Assembly (NCBI RefSeq): GCF_000337135.1
Contig: NZ_AOIN01000059.1
Location: forward strand, 62,001 to 126,000
Direction of reading: 5' to 3'
Source of the DNA: Natrialba chahannaoensis JCM 10990
Lineage (GTDB): Archaea; Halobacteriota; Halobacteria; Halobacteriales; Natrialbaceae
DNA: 64,000 nucleotides
Below are positions 52,036 through 61,260 of the stretch, one piece after another. The notes under the pieces are model-generated. The model saw only the letters and a program-made list of their open reading frames with translations. It was not told the DNA's origin and ran no database searches. The stretch's first letter is position 1; the number at the start of each line of letters is the position of its first letter. Made by a program: the position numbers and the translations under genes.

Positions 52036-52875
52036 GTGAAGTGGCGGTGCACCTGGTGTGGAAAACCACACGCCGAGAACGACCCTCCCTGTGACAGTTG
52101 CGGACACAATACCTTCGAAGAGGCAGTTGTCCGGCAGGACGAGGCTGGCCAGAGCGCCCAATCGGCCATCCAGACCGTCGACACCGGCACCACCTACGTC
52201 TGGGTCTGCTCGAACTGCGGCCGCCAGCACGTCAAGAACAACCCGCCCTGCGCTCGCTGTGGCGAACACAACCTGGAGAAAACCGAACAGCACTACGACG
52301 AACTCGAGACCGAACTCGAGACGCCGAGCTGGTTCGAGGTCGCCAAACCGTACCTACCGGTGTTCGGCGTCATCGGCATCGTCTTGTTGCTGTTTGGAAC
52401 CGGTATTATCTCGCCGTCGATCATCCCCGGGATCGGCTCACCAACGCCGCCAGAGGCACCCGGAAACAGCACTGAAGCCGCCGGAATCGATCTCGACGCC
52501 GTCGAGTCGCAGGTCGTTGACCAGCTCGCAGTCGACCGAGGGGGAAATAGTCTGGACACCGACGACGCGCTCATGGCGTACGCGACCTACCACAACCGCG
52601 TCTTTATCGAGGACGAGTACGGCGACGGCAGCCACAGCCCCGAGCGTCCGAGTGAATTCGACGTCAGTTGTCAGTCCGACCTCGTCAGCACGCCGCTGTC
52701 GCCGTTCGAGGGCGACATCCACAGCTACACCGACGAGGACGAGCTCGCGGCGGGCGTGACCGAGGTGCTGGTCGAACTCGACTCGGTGACGGAAGAGTAC
52801 GACGTGGCGTCCGACGGCTTTGACCTTCACGTCGCGCCCGACGGGACGATTTACGTCTTCTACGCGGCGTGTTAG
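52036..52875 (+). CDS. Double zinc-ribbon membrane protein with CAP/SCP-like C-terminal domain
   Basis: A 279-aa protein started by GTG. Two zinc ribbons stand at the N-terminus: CTWCGKPHAENDPPCDSCGH and CSNCGRQHVKNNPPCARCGE, internal duplicates of each other. A single membrane helix follows (LPVFGVIGIVLLLFGTGII, residues ~112-132). The C-terminal ~120 residues resemble a CAP/SCP-1 domain (AYATYHNRVFIEDEYGDGSH), which would face the outside, while the zinc ribbons stay in the cytoplasm. Function unknown. Convergent overlap of 4 bp with the next gene. Confidence 0.78.
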   Translation: MKWRCTWCGKPHAENDPPCDSCGHNTFEEAVVRQDEAGQSAQSAIQTVDTGTTYVWVCSNCGRQHVKNNPPCARCGEHNLEKTEQHYDELETELETPSWFEVAKPYLPVFGVIGIVLLLFGTGIISPSIIPGIGSPTPPEAPGNSTEAAGIDLDAVESQVVDQLAVDRGGNSLDTDDALMAYATYHNRVFIEDEYGDGSHSPERPSEFDVSCQSDLVSTPLSPFEGDIHSYTDEDELAAGVTEVLVELDSVTEEYDVASDGFDLHVAPDGTIYVFYAAC

Positions 52876-53318
52876 GCCCGCGAGGCAGGTACCAGTTCGT
52901 CGACCGGCGGAACGACGCCCAGTTGCTGGAACAGTCCCAGCACGTCGTAGCTCGTCCACAGTTCGACCATGGCACCGTTCTCGACTCGATACAGTTCCAT
53001 GCCGGTAACCGAGACCTCGGTTCCGGTCGGTTTGATGCCGAAGAACTCGCCCTTGTGAGTGCCATGGGCAGTGTACCTGAGGGAAACGAACTCGCTTTCA
53101 GCAACCAGTGAATCGACCTCGTAGGTCACGTCGGGGAACACCTCGCGGTAGGTTTCGACGTACGCCCGGTAGTCGTCGCGGTCTCGTGGCTCGTCGGGTG
53201 CAGCAGGGTCGTGCAGGACGAACTCCTCGGCGAACACCTCCGAAATCGTATCGAGGTTTCCCGCCGACCAGATCTCTTCGGGATCACGCCGGACCAGTGT
53301 CTTGTTTGCTATTGACAT
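52872..53318 (-). CDS. SnoaL-like ester-cyclase family protein
   Basis: A 148-aa protein of the SnoaL/NTF2-like fold: VRRDPEEIWSAGNLDTISEV, then EFVLHDPAAPDEPRD, YREVFPDVTYEVDSLVAE and VSVTGMELYRVENGAMVEL. Such proteins act as polyketide cyclases or small-molecule-binding enzymes; the specific substrate is unknown. Start ATG 53318 (MSIANK); another ATG at 53330 and the frame to 53405 are less likely. It converges with the zinc-ribbon gene. Confidence 0.8.
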   Translation of the reverse strand: MSIANKTLVRRDPEEIWSAGNLDTISEVFAEEFVLHDPAAPDEPRDRDDYRAYVETYREVFPDVTYEVDSLVAESEFVSLRYTAHGTHKGEFFGIKPTGTEVSVTGMELYRVENGAMVELWTSYDVLGLFQQLGVVPPVDELVPASRA

Positions 53319-53405
53319 TGTAATTGTCATTGTCATGTGCCTCACGTTCGTATTCGTGCCGTTCCGAAGCGTGACGAAAAGCGGCAACACAAAATCAGTG
53401 CGCAC

Positions 53406-53639
53406 GGATCGCCTCGAAACGACACCACCAGTAGCACCGCCAGCGATCTAATGCTATCTCTCGGGGTACTCGAGTACGTGACTGTCGCGGACAGGATCGG
53501 TTCGAGTCGGATTCTGCACGGAGTGATAGTATAATGGGGGTACGACGGCAGTATTGAGACAGGTCACCCCGGTTCGACTGTACCCCTGGCTTCGGGGTTG
53601 AAGCGACGTAGCAGCGAAGCGTAAGTGGGAGAACAGTGG
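53406..53639. other. Intergenic region with nested inverted repeats
   Basis: No gene seen. It carries the 12-bp palindrome GTACTCGAGTAC (53467-53478, containing an ACTCGAGT site). An inverted repeat GGGGTAC/GTACCCC spans 53537-53586 with 36 bases between the arms, and a hairpin GCTTC-GGGGTT-GAAGC sits near 53589-53604. It was tested as a tRNA and rejected. Confidence 0.5.
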
Positions 53640-53924
53640 TTACGCGGCCGCTTCGAACGCCTTGCGGAACGCGACTGCCTTCTCGCGTACGTCGACTGCT
53701 GCCTCCTCGAGTGCATCGAGGGGGTCGACGTCGTTTTCGGTCTTGATCGTCAGAATTGGTTCGGTCTGTCCACCCGACTGCTCGGGGTTCACGTCGTACG
53801 TTGCTGCGCTGATGTCGTCGTGTTCGAGCAGTGTGCCCTTGAGGACGTTCATAAAGGTGTGATCCTCGCCGGCGATTTCGATCGAGAGTTCGTCCTCGCT
53901 GCTCTCGGTGACCCGCAGTTCCAT
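53640..53924 (-). CDS. rpo11: DNA-directed RNA polymerase subunit L (Rpo11)
   Basis: A 94-aa subunit that pairs with Rpo3 in polymerase assembly. Family text: [40 protein letters not shown] and [20 protein letters not shown]. Length is normal. A weak promoter-like stretch lies in the 238-base gap upstream (53925-54162), which has no gene of its own. Confidence 0.95.
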   Translation of the reverse strand: MELRVTESSEDELSIEIAGEDHTFMNVLKGTLLEHDDISAATYDVNPEQSGGQTEPILTIKTENDVDPLDALEEAAVDVREKAVAFRKAFEAAA

Positions 53925-54162
53925 GCCACGTCATCCGTTCGTCGGGCGCTTGTACCTTTCGAAGCCGTTTCCGGTTCTCGCTGCGACGCGTCGCCTGAAG
54001 TAGGCGTCTCTTTGAGAGTAGGTGGGTTTCTGGGGACGGGGTATCTGGTGTGTCTCTGCGGGCAGACATGTCTCTATGGGTGTCGAGTCGAGGAAAGAAC
54101 AAACGCGGGCGACTGGGTGGTGCGTAGCTGACCATTCGTGGCCGCCCCCTCCAACGTTCGTC

Positions 54163-54624
54163 TCAGGCCCGCGTCCGAGCGCGTTCGGGTGCCTCTGTCC
54201 TGTTGTTCTCGTAGGCGCTGTAGGCCGACAGAATGGCGACGACGAGGCCGGAGAGCATGGTACTCGTCGCGAGGTCAGTACTCCCCATCTCGATCGCAAA
54301 CGGCGAGACGAGCGCCCAGAGGCCGAGCAGGACGGTGAGTGAGGCGACGCTGACGTTCGCAAGGCGATTCCTCGTGAGTCGGTAGAAGTTGTAGCCGGCG
54401 AGCAGGAAGATCGCCGTCCCAACGAGCGTGTTGTTCCAGATCGCCGCTTCCGTGGACTCGATGAGGAACGGCGATGCGACGAGCCACAGGCCGACGAGCG
54501 CGGCAAGCGCGCTCACCCACTGCATCACGTCTGTATTGATCACGTCGCGGTCAGTTTGGGACGTGCTACGGTCGGTCCCGCCGGTATCAGTGTCTGAACG
54601 ATCGTCTGATGGAGTTGTGCTCAT
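54163..54624 (-). CDS. SPW-repeat membrane protein
   Basis: A 153-aa protein with four hydrophobic helices in two tandem halves, each with the SPW signature: LWLVASPFLIES near residue 48 and LWALVSPFAIEM near residue 102. The first 30 residues are a polar Ser/Thr/Asp-rich tail and the C-terminus is basic. SPW-repeat proteins are found in bacterial and haloarchaeal membranes; their function is not established. Confidence 0.88.
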   Translation of the reverse strand: MSTTPSDDRSDTDTGGTDRSTSQTDRDVINTDVMQWVSALAALVGLWLVASPFLIESTEAAIWNNTLVGTAIFLLAGYNFYRLTRNRLANVSVASLTVLLGLWALVSPFAIEMGSTDLATSTMLSGLVVAILSAYSAYENNRTEAPERARTRA

Positions 54625-54809
54625 AATTCACATGGATTAATTCGACCGACGAGTAAAACGACAGTGCCTGCGCCTGTCGGGATGAGAATCCGGGCCAGAC
54701 GCCGTTGAAGCGAGCGCTCACGGACGGAAAGCAAAAGACAGGGACGGCACCGACGTACGGGTCGATAGCGACAGAAATCCCTATACGCCCGCGGGCGAAC
54801 CAGTCCCAC

Positions 54810-56813
54810 ATGCGCCCGGTTACAGCCCTCTTTGCGGCCATTATTGTCACTACGTTTGCGCTCTCGGTAGCCGTGGTGAGTCGTCTCCACCGACCGGGCA
54901 CGCGCTGGCGAAATATCACACGGCAACGGCTGCTCTTTGGCGTCCCGTGGGGTTCGCTCGTCGTCATCGGCACCGTGATCGCCGTCTACCTCTTCGTCCA
55001 GGACGGGATCACGAACCTCACAGAGCCCGTGACGATTCCGTACCGGGCCTGGTCGTACTTCACGCCGCTTGGCATCGCGACCGCCTCGTTCTCTCACGCC
55101 AGTCTGGGCCACCTCACCGGCAATCTCGCCGGCGCAGCGGTCGCCGCGCCGATTGCAGAGTACGCGTGGGGCCACTACCCCAGCCGCAACCGGACAGACG
55201 AACCCCGCTCACGCGATGACGAGCGAGGCCGCGTCCGTTCCCGACTCGAGTGGCTCCGCACAACGCCCTGGATTCGAGCGTTCATTCTCTTCCCACTCGC
55301 AGTGATCGTGCTCGGTCTCGTCACAAGCCTGTTCGGACTCGGACCTGTCATCGGCTTCTCGAGTATCATCTTCGCGTTCGCCGGCTTCGCCATCGTCCAC
55401 TACCCGATCGCGACGCTGATCGCGACAGTCGCCGTCCAGAGCGCACTCCTGACGGTCTCGCGGGCGCTGCAGGACGCGGTGAGCGTCTACGTCGCGACAC
55501 CGAGTCCGGCGACGGCTCCGTCCTGGGCCGGTATCGCGATCCAGGGACACGCGCTCGGCTTCTTCCTCGGGCTCGTGCTCGGGCTACTCGTCCTCGAGCG
55601 CCGCAACGAGCGGCCGAACCCGTTTCACCTCTGGCTGGCCGTCCTTCTCTACGCCTTCTCGAAGGGGTTGTGGCAGATTTACTGGTTCGGCGAGGGGAAC
55701 TCCTACCTGCTCTTTCGAGGACCCGGCGTCGCCATCGTCGTCGTGCTCGCGCTCGTCATCACGCTCGCGAGTGCCGCCCCGGATCGACCGGTTCCGAAGC
55801 GACCAGTTCGATCGCTTCTTCGGCGGCTGACCAGCTCTGGTAGCCGCAATGGCCGGCGGACCTCCAAATCGAGTTCCGTCAGCAACGGCGGCCCAGACGC
55901 AACTCACCGCTCGCGAATCGAGCGGGTACTCGAGTTGTCTGGGGCCGGAGCCAAAGGCGGAAGCGAAGACGGAAGCGAAGACGAGTTTAATCCCTCATCG
56001 CCGGACATAACGGGTGACCGCAGGGATCGGATTCGGGAGCTGTCAATCGGCGCGACTCCAGACAGCGGAGAGAAGCCACACACGCAGACAGTAGCAGGAA
56101 CCACAGCGTCGAGGATGACCCAGCGCGGCGTCGCGTTTCTGGCCGTGGCACTCGTGCTTGCGGTGCTCGCGGGGATGGCGATTCCCGTCAATCTGGCAGT
56201 CGTCGAGTCCACAAGCGACGGAGCAGCACCGGGTGCGATCGAAGTCGGCGGGTACATCGTCGAGTACGACGAGAACGCGTCGAACGAACTGGTTTCGGGG
56301 ATCGGACTCGACGTGGCGATCAACGATTCTGGACTGGCCGGAAGCGGCGTGATTGTCTCAAACGAACGCCACAGCATCTGGTTGGAAGCGGTGACGAAAG
56401 AGCAACTCGAGGCGACTGGCTCCGAGACGGTGACCGTGGGCGAGCCCGGCTGGCGAGAGACGGTCCACGTCGAGCGGACGGGTTGGGAGCCGGTCGGCGG
56501 TGAGAGTGTCTATCAGGTCTGGCTGTGGCTCGAGGGCGACGAGGAGAACCGCCAGCTGGCCTACGAGTCCGAGGAGTCGATTGCGGAAGCGATTATCAAC
56601 GGCCGGACGGTGACGCTGGGGTCCGACGCCGGCGAGTTCGTCCTCGAAGTCGAGGAAATCGAGACGGAAGCGACGAGTACGACGGCCGTGCCGGGCGAGA
56701 ACGAGGCGGTCGAAGCCGGCGGTGTGGTCTTCGAGCGAACTGAGGACGTACTTGTGGCCTCGTCGGACGGAACCGAGGTCGTGATCGCGACGATGGAAGA
56801 TCACGAGTACTGA
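54810..56813 (+). CDS. Rhomboid-family intramembrane protease with large C-terminal extension
   Basis: A 667-aa protein. The membrane half (residues ~1-330) contains the rhomboid pattern FSHASLGHLTGNLAGAAVAA (His and Asn of the oxyanion region). The Ser motif follows as VIGFSSIIFAFAGFAIV (GxSx) and the catalytic His as IQGHALGFFLGLVLGLL. The remaining ~300 residues are a basic linker (RRLTSSGSRNGRRTSKSS), a single helix (RGVAFLAVALVLAVLAGMAI) and an acidic extracellular beta domain (IEVGGYIVEYDENASNE) of unknown type. Start at ATG 54810; the upstream frame is open but not rhomboid-like. Confidence 0.85.
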   Translation: MRPVTALFAAIIVTTFALSVAVVSRLHRPGTRWRNITRQRLLFGVPWGSLVVIGTVIAVYLFVQDGITNLTEPVTIPYRAWSYFTPLGIATASFSHASLGHLTGNLAGAAVAAPIAEYAWGHYPSRNRTDEPRSRDDERGRVRSRLEWLRTTPWIRAFILFPLAVIVLGLVTSLFGLGPVIGFSSIIFAFAGFAIVHYPIATLIATVAVQSALLTVSRALQDAVSVYVATPSPATAPSWAGIAIQGHALGFFLGLVLGLLVLERRNERPNPFHLWLAVLLYAFSKGLWQIYWFGEGNSYLLFRGPGVAIVVVLALVITLASAAPDRPVPKRPVRSLLRRLTSSGSRNGRRTSKSSSVSNGGPDATHRSRIERVLELSGAGAKGGSEDGSEDEFNPSSPDITGDRRDRIRELSIGATPDSGEKPHTQTVAGTTASRMTQRGVAFLAVALVLAVLAGMAIPVNLAVVESTSDGAAPGAIEVGGYIVEYDENASNELVSGIGLDVAINDSGLAGSGVIVSNERHSIWLEAVTKEQLEATGSETVTVGEPGWRETVHVERTGWEPVGGESVYQVWLWLEGDEENRQLAYESEESIAEAIINGRTVTLGSDAGEFVLEVEEIETEATSTTAVPGENEAVEAGGVVFERTEDVLVASSDGTEVVIATMEDHEY

Positions 56814-57197
56814 TCGACTTGGAGCTGCGTGTTCCGATTCTTACAGTCATACTCATACTCACACTCACACTTACACTCACACTTCACATCACGAGCGCAA
56901 CCCGCCCCCATGTTTCGGGCTCACTGAGACTCTGTTTCGTTGAACACTCGGTTCCGCAGAACACTCGCTCGTACGTTGACGTTTCACGCTGTTGCGAGCG
57001 CCTACACTGTTCGTTCGCCGGCGGTAACTGGCACAACGAGGGCGAATACGACAGTAGGTGGGTGGTATCGTTCGGGTCTGGGATGACAGAGAAACCGACG
57101 AATCGGCCACACCGTTAACCGCCACATGGCAGACGGAAGCCGGACAGAAACAATGGCCCGGTGATCCGTCTTCTCGACCGAGTTGAGCGCTGCACAG
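56814..57197. other. Gene-free gap with hexanucleotide repeat
   Basis: No gene is supported. Contents seen: an ACTCAC-type hexanucleotide repeat (56851-56886), a 9-base direct repeat GAACACTCG (near 56942 and 56960), and presumably the promoter of the ABC transporter operon near its right end. Confidence 0.5.
56851..56886. repeat. Hexanucleotide microsatellite (ACTCAC-type)
   Basis: Six successive six-base units, ACTCAT ACTCAC ACTCAC then ACTTAC ACTCAC ACTTCA, directly after the rhomboid gene. Confidence 0.7.
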
Positions 57198-57962
57198 ATG
57201 ATCCACCGCGTACTTGGAAGCCTGGCGTCGTCGGCGGCACAGACTGCGGACGACCACCGGACACCGTCTGCTGTCCGACTCGCGGACGTGACACACGAGT
57301 ACGGGACGGGCGGGAGCCGATTTCGAGCGGGCGACCGCCGAACCGTCACCGCGCTCCGGAACGTCTCGGTCGATATCCAGCCCGGCGAAATCGTCGGCCT
57401 CGAGGGACCGAGTGGCAGCGGTAAGTCGACGATTCTCCACCTCGTCGCCGGGCTGCTCGTGCCGACCAGCGGCACCGTCCAACTTCACGGCACGGAGCTC
57501 TCTGCGCTCTCGAACCGGAAGCGAACGCGCGTGCGCCGCCAGCACGTTGGGATCGTCTTCCAGCACTTCCACCTGCTTCCCTCGCTCTCCGCGCGAGCGA
57601 ACGTCGCACTGCCGCTCGTCCAGACCGGCGTCTCGAAGCGCAAACGTCGACGACGCGCCACAGCATTGTTGGAGCGAGTCGGCCTCGGCGACCGAACGAC
57701 GCACCTCCCCAGCGAACTCAGCGGTGGCGAGTGCCAGCGCGTCGCCATCGCCCGCGCACTCTCGACCGACCCCGACGTCGTCATCGCCGACGAGCCCACC
57801 GGCGAGCTCGACACCGCGACCGGCGAGACCGTACTCGAGTTACTGACCGAGATTGGTCGTGAGCGGGCGGTCATCCTCGCCTCGCACGACGAGGCGACAC
57901 TCGCAGTCGCGGACCGGGTACTCACGTTGCGGGACGGACGGGTGGTTTCGGATGGTGGGTAG
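57198..57962 (+). CDS. ABC transporter ATP-binding protein (MacB/LolD type)
   Basis: A 254-aa ATPase. Walker A EGPSGSGKSTILHLVAGLL, Q-loop GIVFQHFHLLP, signature LSGGECQRVAIARALS, Walker B DVVIADEPTGELD and the H-loop ASHDEATLA are all intact. The type is that of MacB/LolD exporters, which pair with FtsX permeases such as the two that follow. Substrate unknown (lipoprotein, peptide or toxin). ATG 57198 is preferred over an upstream TTG. The end overlaps the next gene by 11 bp. Confidence 0.92.
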   Translation: MIHRVLGSLASSAAQTADDHRTPSAVRLADVTHEYGTGGSRFRAGDRRTVTALRNVSVDIQPGEIVGLEGPSGSGKSTILHLVAGLLVPTSGTVQLHGTELSALSNRKRTRVRRQHVGIVFQHFHLLPSLSARANVALPLVQTGVSKRKRRRRATALLERVGLGDRTTHLPSELSGGECQRVAIARALSTDPDVVIADEPTGELDTATGETVLELLTEIGRERAVILASHDEATLAVADRVLTLRDGRVVSDGG

Positions 57963-59346
57963 CCGTGGGCCGTCGGATGAGCGGGGAGATGGTGGAGAGC
58001 GCGGAGAGAGTGGGGAAGATGGAGAACGCGGTGGACGTGAGGACAGCGACCACGAGAACGACCCAGTAGCCGAAGCGTTCGACGCGCGCGAGACGAGTCG
58101 AACGCGCTGGGTCGGACTGCTCAGGCTCTCGGTTGCCAGACTCTGGCGGCGAGCGACGAAGGCGACCTCGGGCCGGATCGTCGCGACCATCGCCGCCGTC
58201 GCGATGACCGTCGCGCTGCTCGTGCTCGTAACCGGCATCGCGCTCGCGCTCGCCGACGGCGGCACGACGAGCGAGAACGATGCTACCGCCCAGATCATGC
58301 CCGAGTCGACGGACCTCCTCGCCTCCGTCAACGGCGTCGAAGGAGCCCGACTCGGTGAGACGAACGAACGCGCGGCGACCATCCGCGAGGAACCCGGCGT
58401 CGACCACGCGAGTCCGGTTCTCATCGAACCGGTACGACTCGAGCACGACGGCGGCGAGGATAGCCCCCAGACCGTCCTCCTCGTCGGCGTTGTCCCAGAC
58501 GACGAGTCCCGGACCGTCGCCGGCCTCTCGACTGGGGCACTCGAGTCCGGTGATCCGCACTACGCGGACGGCTCCTACACCGGGCCACAACGCGGCGAGA
58601 TCGTCCTCTCGAGTGCCGCGGCCGACCGTCTCGACGCAACCCAGGACGACGACCTGGCCCTCTCGAGTTCGCAGTTCGAGGCGATGGGCGTCGAGAGTCC
58701 GGCGATAACGGTCACGGCAGTCGAGGAGCCGTCCGGCGAAAGTGACGACGAGGGCACCCCTGTTGCGCTCGTCCACCTGAGCGAGCTCCAGACGTTCGCG
58801 GGCGCGAGCGAGGGCGAACTCGCAGACCAAGTGCTTGTCTGGGGCGAGGACGACGCCGCGACGGCCGCCGCGAATGGGGCTTATCCCGACGAAACCGTCG
58901 ACGCGCCCGACACCACCCACCCGTCGCTCCTGTTCGACGACGGACTGGCGTTCGTCACCAGCGCCCTCGCGCTGCTCGTCGGCGTCACCATCTGCGCCGC
59001 CTTCGTTGCGACGACCGCCGGCATGACCGTCAACGAAGACCGGCGTATGCTCGCTGTACTCGAGTCCGTCGGCTTCCCGACCCACAGTCGCCTCGCGGTT
59101 GTCGCTATTTCGACACAGGTGTTGACGCTGTGCGGAGCGGTGCTTGGCGGCGTGCTCGGGATACTGGCGATTCACGGCGTCAATGCCGCCGCGAGCGCGG
59201 GCGGCGCACCGGGAGCCGTCGCGCAGGCCCACACCCTGTTTGTCCCCTACGCCGTCGCCATCGCGTTTGTCGCCGGGTTGATCGCGATTCCGTATCCGCT
59301 CGTCGTTGCGGCCCGGACGTCGGTGCTCGCAGAGGTGAGTCGCTGA
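57952..59346 (+). CDS. FtsX-like ABC permease subunit 1
   Basis: A 464-aa membrane protein with an early helix (GRIVATIAAVAMTVALLVLV, ~residues 75-100), a large extracellular MacB-like periplasmic domain (~100-330) and three C-terminal helices (LAFVTSALALLVGVTICAAF and following), the FtsX topology. The first ~45 residues form an acidic Gly/Glu/Asp-rich tail. ATG 57952 overlaps the ATPase end by 11 bp and its stop overlaps the next start by 1 base, so all three are one operon. Confidence 0.88.
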   Translation: MVGSRGPSDERGDGGERGESGEDGERGGREDSDHENDPVAEAFDARETSRTRWVGLLRLSVARLWRRATKATSGRIVATIAAVAMTVALLVLVTGIALALADGGTTSENDATAQIMPESTDLLASVNGVEGARLGETNERAATIREEPGVDHASPVLIEPVRLEHDGGEDSPQTVLLVGVVPDDESRTVAGLSTGALESGDPHYADGSYTGPQRGEIVLSSAAADRLDATQDDDLALSSSQFEAMGVESPAITVTAVEEPSGESDDEGTPVALVHLSELQTFAGASEGELADQVLVWGEDDAATAAANGAYPDETVDAPDTTHPSLLFDDGLAFVTSALALLVGVTICAAFVATTAGMTVNEDRRMLAVLESVGFPTHSRLAVVAISTQVLTLCGAVLGGVLGILAIHGVNAAASAGGAPGAVAQAHTLFVPYAVAIAFVAGLIAIPYPLVVAARTSVLAEVSR

Positions 59347-60578
59347 TGGGACTGCTCTCGCCATTCGTCCGGACGCGGGCCGTCATCGGTATCGCGCTTG
59401 CACAGCTACGGCGGTCGCCCGGGAGAACCGTCCTCGCCGTTCTCGCAGTTACCCTCTCGGTGCTCGCGATCACCCTGCTCGCGAGTCTTGGCGTTGGCGT
59501 CGTCGAGGTCGGCGAAACCGGTCTGGACAACGCCGACCGGGACATCTGGGTCACCAGCGATCCAGTCGATCCATCCGCGAACGGGGCCGAGAACCCGATC
59601 CCCGACGCACACGGCACGTCCGCCGCGCTCACTGAACGCGACGACATCAGTTCGGCCGCACCGCTCGCGATGCACCAAGTGTACATCGGGACGGAGCCGG
59701 ACCAACTCGAGCGCACCACTGCCGTCGGCGTTCAGGAGACACACGACGGCTTCGACTTCGAGGCCGGCTCAGGGTTCGATCATGCGGAGCTGCCGGACGA
59801 AGGCGAGCGGCCGACTGAGCCACAGACTGCCGAAATCGTTCTCGATCCGCAGGTTGCGGAAGACGCTGGCGCAGACGTCGGCGACACAGTCTACGTCGGA
59901 ACGAGTCGCCAGACCGCGCCGGAGTACGAGTTTACCGTGGTCGGCATCGCGTCCTACTACTCGCAGTTCCTCGGAACGCCCGCGGCGACGGTGCCGCTGC
60001 CGGACCTGCAGATCGTTGCCGGGACGACGGGAACGGACCGCGCGACGTTCATCACCGCCGACGTAGAGGACGGGACCGATCAGGAAGCTGTCCGCGACGA
60101 CCTGGCGACGGAATACCCCGAGTACGACGTGCGGACCAGCGACGAGCAGATCGAAGCGATGGTCGCCGAACAGCCGCTCGTCCTCGCAAGCGGGATGACG
60201 CTGGTCGGGCTGGCCGTCGTGGGCGGTTCGGTGCTCACCATCAACCTGTTCGCGCTCATGGTCACCCAACAGCGCCGCGAGCTCGCCGCACTCCGGGCTA
60301 TCGGACTCTCTCGCGGGCTTCTCTCGGGGATGATCGCCGCACAGGGACTCGTTATCGGACTACTCGGCGGTATCGTCGGCGTCGCCGCGACACCACTACT
60401 CGCGGACGGGCTGAACCGCGTCGCGCTCTCGTTGGTCGGCTTCGAAAATCTGCTTCGAACGCCCGTCGAGGTCTACGCCGCCGGCTTCGCGCTCGCACTC
60501 ATCGTTGGTACAGTCGTCGCCGGCATCACCGGCTGGCGCGTCGGACGCACGCTGAAACTCGAGCATCTCGAGCAGTGA
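59346..60578 (+). CDS. FtsX-like ABC permease subunit 2
   Basis: A 410-aa protein of the same topology as its neighbour: N-terminal helix (SPGRTVLAVLAVTLSVLAIT), extracellular domain (~60-280), then three helices, with the family text TQQRRELAALRAIGLSRGLL between the first two. Two different FtsX subunits suggest a heterodimeric permease working with the ATPase encoded first. The start (A of ATG shared with the previous TGA) indicates coupled translation. Confidence 0.9.
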   Translation: MGLLSPFVRTRAVIGIALAQLRRSPGRTVLAVLAVTLSVLAITLLASLGVGVVEVGETGLDNADRDIWVTSDPVDPSANGAENPIPDAHGTSAALTERDDISSAAPLAMHQVYIGTEPDQLERTTAVGVQETHDGFDFEAGSGFDHAELPDEGERPTEPQTAEIVLDPQVAEDAGADVGDTVYVGTSRQTAPEYEFTVVGIASYYSQFLGTPAATVPLPDLQIVAGTTGTDRATFITADVEDGTDQEAVRDDLATEYPEYDVRTSDEQIEAMVAEQPLVLASGMTLVGLAVVGGSVLTINLFALMVTQQRRELAALRAIGLSRGLLSGMIAAQGLVIGLLGGIVGVAATPLLADGLNRVALSLVGFENLLRTPVEVYAAGFALALIVGTVVAGITGWRVGRTLKLEHLEQ

Positions 60579-60609
60579 GTGTCGTCCAGCCAGCACGGTA
60601 GAAACCGCA

Positions 60610-61251
60610 TCACGCCCACTCGATCCGAAAGACCTCCGCCGCGAGTTCCTCGCTCTCCGAGGTATGGAACTCGAAGCGGCGCTCGATCGGAAATGCGGCC
60701 CGAAACGCGTGGGTCACCGTCCCGCCCTCGTCGGCCGCGTAGGACTCGACGAACTCCTGGCTTCCTTCGTTGTGAATCGTGTAGGAAACGGCCGCGAGCG
60801 AGCGAGCGGCTTCGAGAAACTCCCGATCTGCGTGTCGATTACCACGCTGTGCACCGAACGGTGGGTTCGAGAGCACGGTTGCAGATCCTGCGGAACGTGA
60901 GAACGAGAAGGGCAGCGGCTGTCGCGAGACATCTGCCCGAACCCAGTCTGTCTGCGAATCTGCCCGGACGCGCGCTGCGTTCTCCCGAGCGAGTGCGAGC
61001 GCGTCAGGATCGAGATCGACGCCGAGAACCTGCTTGGCACCCGCGAGTGCGGCCGCGCTTGCCAGCATACCGGTGCCGGTGCCGAGATCGATCACCGGCC
61101 CCTCGAGGTCGTCCTGCAACCCAGCTAGATGCGCAATATGGGCCGCAATCTCCGGCGGCGTGAGATACTGCTCTAACGATGGCGACGGCGATTCAAAATC
61201 AGCGATCGACTCGAGTTCACGCGCGAGCGTCCGCCGGGAACGACCTGCCAT
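60610..61251 (-). CDS. METTL5-like adenine methyltransferase
   Basis: A 213-aa SAM-dependent methyltransferase. Motif I VIDLGTGTGMLASAAALAGA, then VLGVDLDPDALALAREN, and motif IV VLSNPPFGAQRGNRHADREF. The NPPFG form marks N6-adenine enzymes, and the overall order matches METTL5, which modifies small-subunit rRNA adenine. Nucleic-acid substrate here is inferred. It is 9 bp downstream of the next gene on the same strand, so they are probably cotranscribed. Confidence 0.87.
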   Translation of the reverse strand: MAGRSRRTLARELESIADFESPSPSLEQYLTPPEIAAHIAHLAGLQDDLEGPVIDLGTGTGMLASAAALAGAKQVLGVDLDPDALALARENAARVRADSQTDWVRADVSRQPLPFSFSRSAGSATVLSNPPFGAQRGNRHADREFLEAARSLAAVSYTIHNEGSQEFVESYAADEGGTVTHAFRAAFPIERRFEFHTSESEELAAEVFRIEWA

Positions 61252-61260
61252 GCGGACAGC

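Noticed and set aside
53537-53590. Possible tRNA: GGGGTAC/GTACCCC like an acceptor stem with GGTTCGACT nearby
   Set aside because: Only 50 bases lie between the outer ends of the arms, and no room remains for the 3' side of a T stem, an anticodon arm or a D arm.
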